DNA of 8,524 nucleotides, taken from contig JAFRQC010000080.1 in assembly GCA_017428805.1 (NCBI GenBank), positions 1 to 8,524 of the forward strand. The letters run 5' to 3'. The notes below the pieces were generated by a model. The model made no database searches, had not been told where the DNA came from, and worked only from the letters and a program-made list of their open reading frames with translations. Of this stretch, positions 6,511 through 8,524 are shown piece after piece. The translations under genes were made by a program, and so were the position numbers. This DNA is from Prevotella sp. (GTDB taxonomy: Bacteria; Bacteroidota; Bacteroidia; Bacteroidales; Bacteroidaceae). Within the stretch, counting starts at the first letter, position 1; each line of letters begins with the position of its first letter.

Positions 6511-6545
6511 ATTGAGAATTGAAAATTGAGAATGGAAAATTATGA
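6511..6545. repeat. Heptamer tract (ATTGARA-type, 5 units) in fkp
   Basis: Successive heptamers are ATTGAGA, ATTGAAA, ATTGAGA, ATGGAAA and ATTATGA. They encode about NHNFPFSIFNSQLN (227-240) between LLMKK and TYDLYSEFG, a variable loop in the family. The tract is imperfect, so it should slip less than the AGGAAGG tract. Confidence 0.75.
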
Positions 6546-7038
6546 TTACACTTCTTCATCAGAAGAGAGACGGCACGGTCGGAGAGGAGCCAGACACCGA
6601 TGTCGGTGAGGTAGAAATGATCGCGCTGGAGGTCGGTGAGAGTCAGGACGGATGGTTTCTGGAGCATCTGCTTCAGGACAGAGGGAGTCTGACGGCTACT
6701 GACGAAGACACCGTGGTTCTTCGCCACGGAGGCATCGAGCCAGAGGCCATAACAGACGACATCAGCCTCAGGGATGGGCTGCAGGGGTTGCGTGGCACGG
6801 ATGAGCACATCACCACTGACTACCATCGTATGGATATTATCGGGTGCCATCGCCATCATCTTTTCGTATAATGGCAACTGCACACTCAGCAGGTTCTGAG
6901 AGAGTCGCTGTCCCCGTTCCCAACGGAACACAGGCAGGGGCATCAGCACCTTACCAGAAACGGCATAGCTGGGGAGGCGCTTGCTTTGTCCACCGGCATG
7001 AATCAGAATGCGCTTTTCTAGGCAAAGCCAAGAGTCAA

Positions 7039-7073
7039 ACTCCTGACTCCCGACTCCTGACTCCTGACTCCTA
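7039..7073. repeat. Heptamer tract (ACTCCTG, 5 units) in fkp
   Basis: The units ACTCCTG, ACTCCCG, ACTCCTG, ACTCCTG and ACTCCTA run without gaps. The gene strand encodes YRSQESGVGSQEF (51-63), just after the LGSGGGTAWLL motif. The tract is in frame here; a one-unit change would truncate the enzyme early. Confidence 0.85.
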
Positions 7074-7223
7074 TAAGCCTCCTGCAAGAGCCAAGCGGTG
7101 CCACCGCCACTGCCGAGACGATGACCAACAGGGTCACAAGTGCAGAAGTATTCATCACGGGAGAGTCCCGTTACCTCATGAAACACCTCCACCAGATTCG
7201 GGGGCAAAGACAAGAGCTTTTTC

Positions 7224-7258
7224 ACTTTGAACTTTGAGCTTTGAACTTTGAACTTTAT
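7224..7258. repeat. Heptamer tract (ACTTTGA, 5 units) forming the yfhO-fkp spacer and fkp initiation region
   Basis: The units ACTTTGA, ACTTTGA, GCTTTGA, ACTTTGA and ACTTTAT fill almost the whole gap between the yfhO stop (7261-7263) and the fkp GTG (7225-7223), overlapping the start codon. On the gene strand they read AAAGTTC repeats, with no Shine-Dalgarno motif. Copy number would set the spacing between the two genes and the sequence around the start codon. Confidence 0.85.
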
Positions 7259-7260
7259 GA

Positions 7261-8524
7261 TTACCTCTTACGGCGGCGGTATTCTAGATAGCCAGCTCCG
7301 AGCAGAATAAGGAGCAATGCAAAGTATGCGACATAAGCCACAGTCTCAGTGGTGTTGACAGACTTCGGGAAGAAGGAGAGCACCACCTCATGACGACCTG
7401 GCTTCACATTCATCGCACGGAGCACATAGTCCACACGTCCCAGTTCTGCAGGCTCTCCATCGATGGTGGCTGTCCATCCGGGATAGTATATCTCAGAAAA
7501 CACGAGCACCCCACCCCTACCAGAGTTCACGTCGTAGGTCAGACGATTGGGTTCATAGGCGGTGATAGTGACCACACTGGCGGTATCCTGTTCGACGGCC
7601 TCACCCAACTGTGCCTTGAACTTCGCATCGGCCACAGCCTGATGGCGCAGGTTGATATGTCCTAAAGCATCTATCTCCTGATTGGCATTGTCCACATAGC
7701 TGAGCTGATCGACGAACCAGGCATTGCCATAGACATAGGGGTTCTGGATGGGCACAGTCTGTCCACCCTCCAAGGGGAAGATGAAGTATTTCGCGTTGAG
7801 CATGTTCAACACAGGGAAGATACTATCGCCATTCACCCGTGTCATATCACCGCCTGCCTCAGAGACAGCCTTGAACAGCCGTTGCATCTCAGGATTGATA
7901 TGACGCTCCACGAGTTCCTGATAACGACGCAGTTTGGCAGCATGATATCCACCGATGCTCTTATGATAGTAGCTGGTCTCGTTCTCGTTGAACGTGTTCG
8001 AGGCGAGGTTCAGCACACGGTAGTCGAGACTCTGGTCACGCAGAATCAGCTCATCCGCCTGTGTCTTCTGCTGCGGGGCCTCTCGCTCTGACTTCGGCAC
8101 GAACATCTCGTCGTTCAGATAACGCTTGTTCACAATCCACAGGTCAAAGAGACAGAGCACGAGGATGCCTGCGACGGCATAGGTCTGTTTCAGCTTGCCG
8201 TAGTAGAAGAACAGCAGGATGCCCGTACCCATCAGAATGACCCAGAACGACCGCAGACAATCGCTGGTGAACATCGCCTGACGCATCTCCGTCAGGTTAG
8301 CCATCAACGGTCCCACATGTTCTGCCGGCAGACTCTTCAAGGCGCTCATCTCACTGGTCGAAATGAAACTGTCGAAGAACATCGTGGGGAAGAGTGCCAT
8401 CAGTAGGCAGATGCCTGCGGTGAGGGCGAAGGATATGAGAAGATATTTTTTTGCAGTTCTTGCTTGCGCAAGATCTGCAAAAAATTCCCGCAATGCCAGC
8501 ATAGCCAATAAAGGTATGGTGAAC
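7261..8524 (-). CDS. yfhO: YfhO-family multi-pass membrane protein, C-terminal part
   Basis: The frame stays open to the right window edge (codons FTIPLL precede the first possible TTG at 8508), so the N-terminal transmembrane part lies outside. From TTG 8508 the visible 415 residues contain hydrophobic helices at about 22-41, 87-104 and 109-127, the family block LCLFDLWIVNKRYLND, a long soluble region (about 130-385) and a last helix at about 388-409 followed by YRRRKR. The segment VFSEIYYPGWTATIDGEPA then VDYVLRAMNVKPGRHEVV is typical of the YfhO C-terminus. Some Gram-positive YfhO proteins act in glycosylation of envelope polymers; no substrate is known for the Bacteroidetes branch, so a role in moving sugars across the membrane is inference. 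It is immediately upstream of fkp and probably co-transcribed. Confidence 0.82.
   Translation of the reverse strand, partial: FTIPLLAMLALREFFADLAQARTAKKYLLISFALTAGICLLMALFPTMFFDSFISTSEMSALKSLPAEHVGPLMANLTEMRQAMFTSDCLRSFWVILMGTGILLFFYYGKLKQTYAVAGILVLCLFDLWIVNKRYLNDEMFVPKSEREAPQQKTQADELILRDQSLDYRVLNLASNTFNENETSYYHKSIGGYHAAKLRRYQELVERHINPEMQRLFKAVSEAGGDMTRVNGDSIFPVLNMLNAKYFIFPLEGGQTVPIQNPYVYGNAWFVDQLSYVDNANQEIDALGHINLRHQAVADAKFKAQLGEAVEQDTASVVTITAYEPNRLTYDVNSGRGGVLVFSEIYYPGWTATIDGEPAELGRVDYVLRAMNVKPGRHEVVLSFFPKSVNTTETVAYVAYFALLLILLGAGYLEYRRRKR
8447..8484. repeat. Long inverted repeat inside yfhO
   Basis: TTTTTTGCAGTTCTTGC (8447-8463) pairs with 8468-8484 over 17 positions with one mismatch (8457/8474), around the loop TTGC. 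It lies wholly in coding sequence (EFFADLAQARTAKK), just before a membrane helix, in a segment that seems poorly conserved. It may be another inserted palindrome. Confidence 0.6.

Larger units (their letters stand above)
5606..7225 (-). pseudogene. fkp: fkp, N-terminal fucose-1-phosphate guanylyltransferase half, frame broken after residue about 495
   Basis: This is the GDP-fucose pyrophosphorylase half of FKP, making GDP-L-fucose from fucose-1-phosphate and GTP for surface polysaccharides and glycoproteins. Seen motifs are DPVGHRLGSGGGTAWLL (31-47), HAGGQSKRLPSYAVSGK (76-92), PVFRWERGQ, EADVVCYGLWLD, GGEFYHFGTSREMISST (275-291), IWIENSHIG and VITGVPENDW, then the linker FYQLDLADAA and MTRIHDAMFRG. 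Translation starts at GTG (7225), as the next residues KKLLSLPPNLV match the family start and no ATG is available upstream in frame. Residues 488-495 come from the heptamer tract; 496-539 are out-of-frame sequence ending at 5606. Heptamers also encode about RSQESGVGSQE (52-62) and FPFSIFNSQLN (230-240). Compared with the 949-residue Bacteroides fragilis protein as I recall it, about 80 residues seem missing near 391-400. The gene lies 35 bp after yfhO. Whether it is a phase-OFF allele, a decayed gene or an error is undecided. Confidence 0.9.

Noticed and set aside
6844..7230. A 128-codon plus-strand open frame over the start of fkp
   Set aside because: It is antisense to the highly conserved guanylyltransferase N-terminus and includes the heptamer arrays; no support as a gene.

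Overview
The window looks like a chromosomal segment of a Bacteroidales bacterium, most likely Prevotellaceae. The reasons are the MurF-alanine racemase fusion, the bifunctional fucokinase/GDP-fucose pyrophosphorylase (FKP), a GSCFA-domain protein, a Bacteroidetes-type TAnnTTTG promoter box, absence of clear Shine-Dalgarno sites, and a GC content of roughly half. The placement rests on remembered family knowledge, not a database search.

Layout. On the + strand, 1-1059 is the C-terminal part of a GH8 xylan-oligosaccharide hydrolase. It converges on a minus-strand cluster across a 16-bp hairpin (1058-1101). Read in transcription order from the right edge, the cluster is: a YfhO-type membrane protein (8524-7261, N-terminus outside the window); fkp (7225-4617); a GSCFA protein (4617-3703, sharing one base with the fkp stop); and the murF-alr fusion (3679-1094), which has its own candidate promoter inside the last codons of the GSCFA gene. 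The cluster joins L-fucose salvage to GDP-fucose with envelope functions and peptidoglycan precursor synthesis. No gene-free stretch exceeds 300 bases.

The most unusual feature is the density of small repeats inside the three genes between 1.7 and 7.3 kb. There are two classes. (1) REP-like GC-rich palindromes: five share a TCAGACC-type head and an ACTC/ACTT loop, and one is a separate perfect 16-bp stem. All are read through in frame as peptide inserts in MurF-Alr and GSCFA. (2) Heptamer tandem repeats of unrelated sequence: AGGAAGG (twice), ATTGARA, ACTCCTG and ACTTTGA. Four of these tracts lie in or at the start of fkp.

In fkp the AGGAAGG tract sits exactly where the reading frame is broken between the guanylyltransferase and kinase halves. 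Adding one heptamer restores a single 871-residue protein. The same tract in murF has exactly one more unit and is in frame. fkp therefore looks like an OFF-phase allele of a slipped-strand switch on GDP-fucose supply, or a recently broken gene, or an assembly error; the sequence alone cannot tell these apart.
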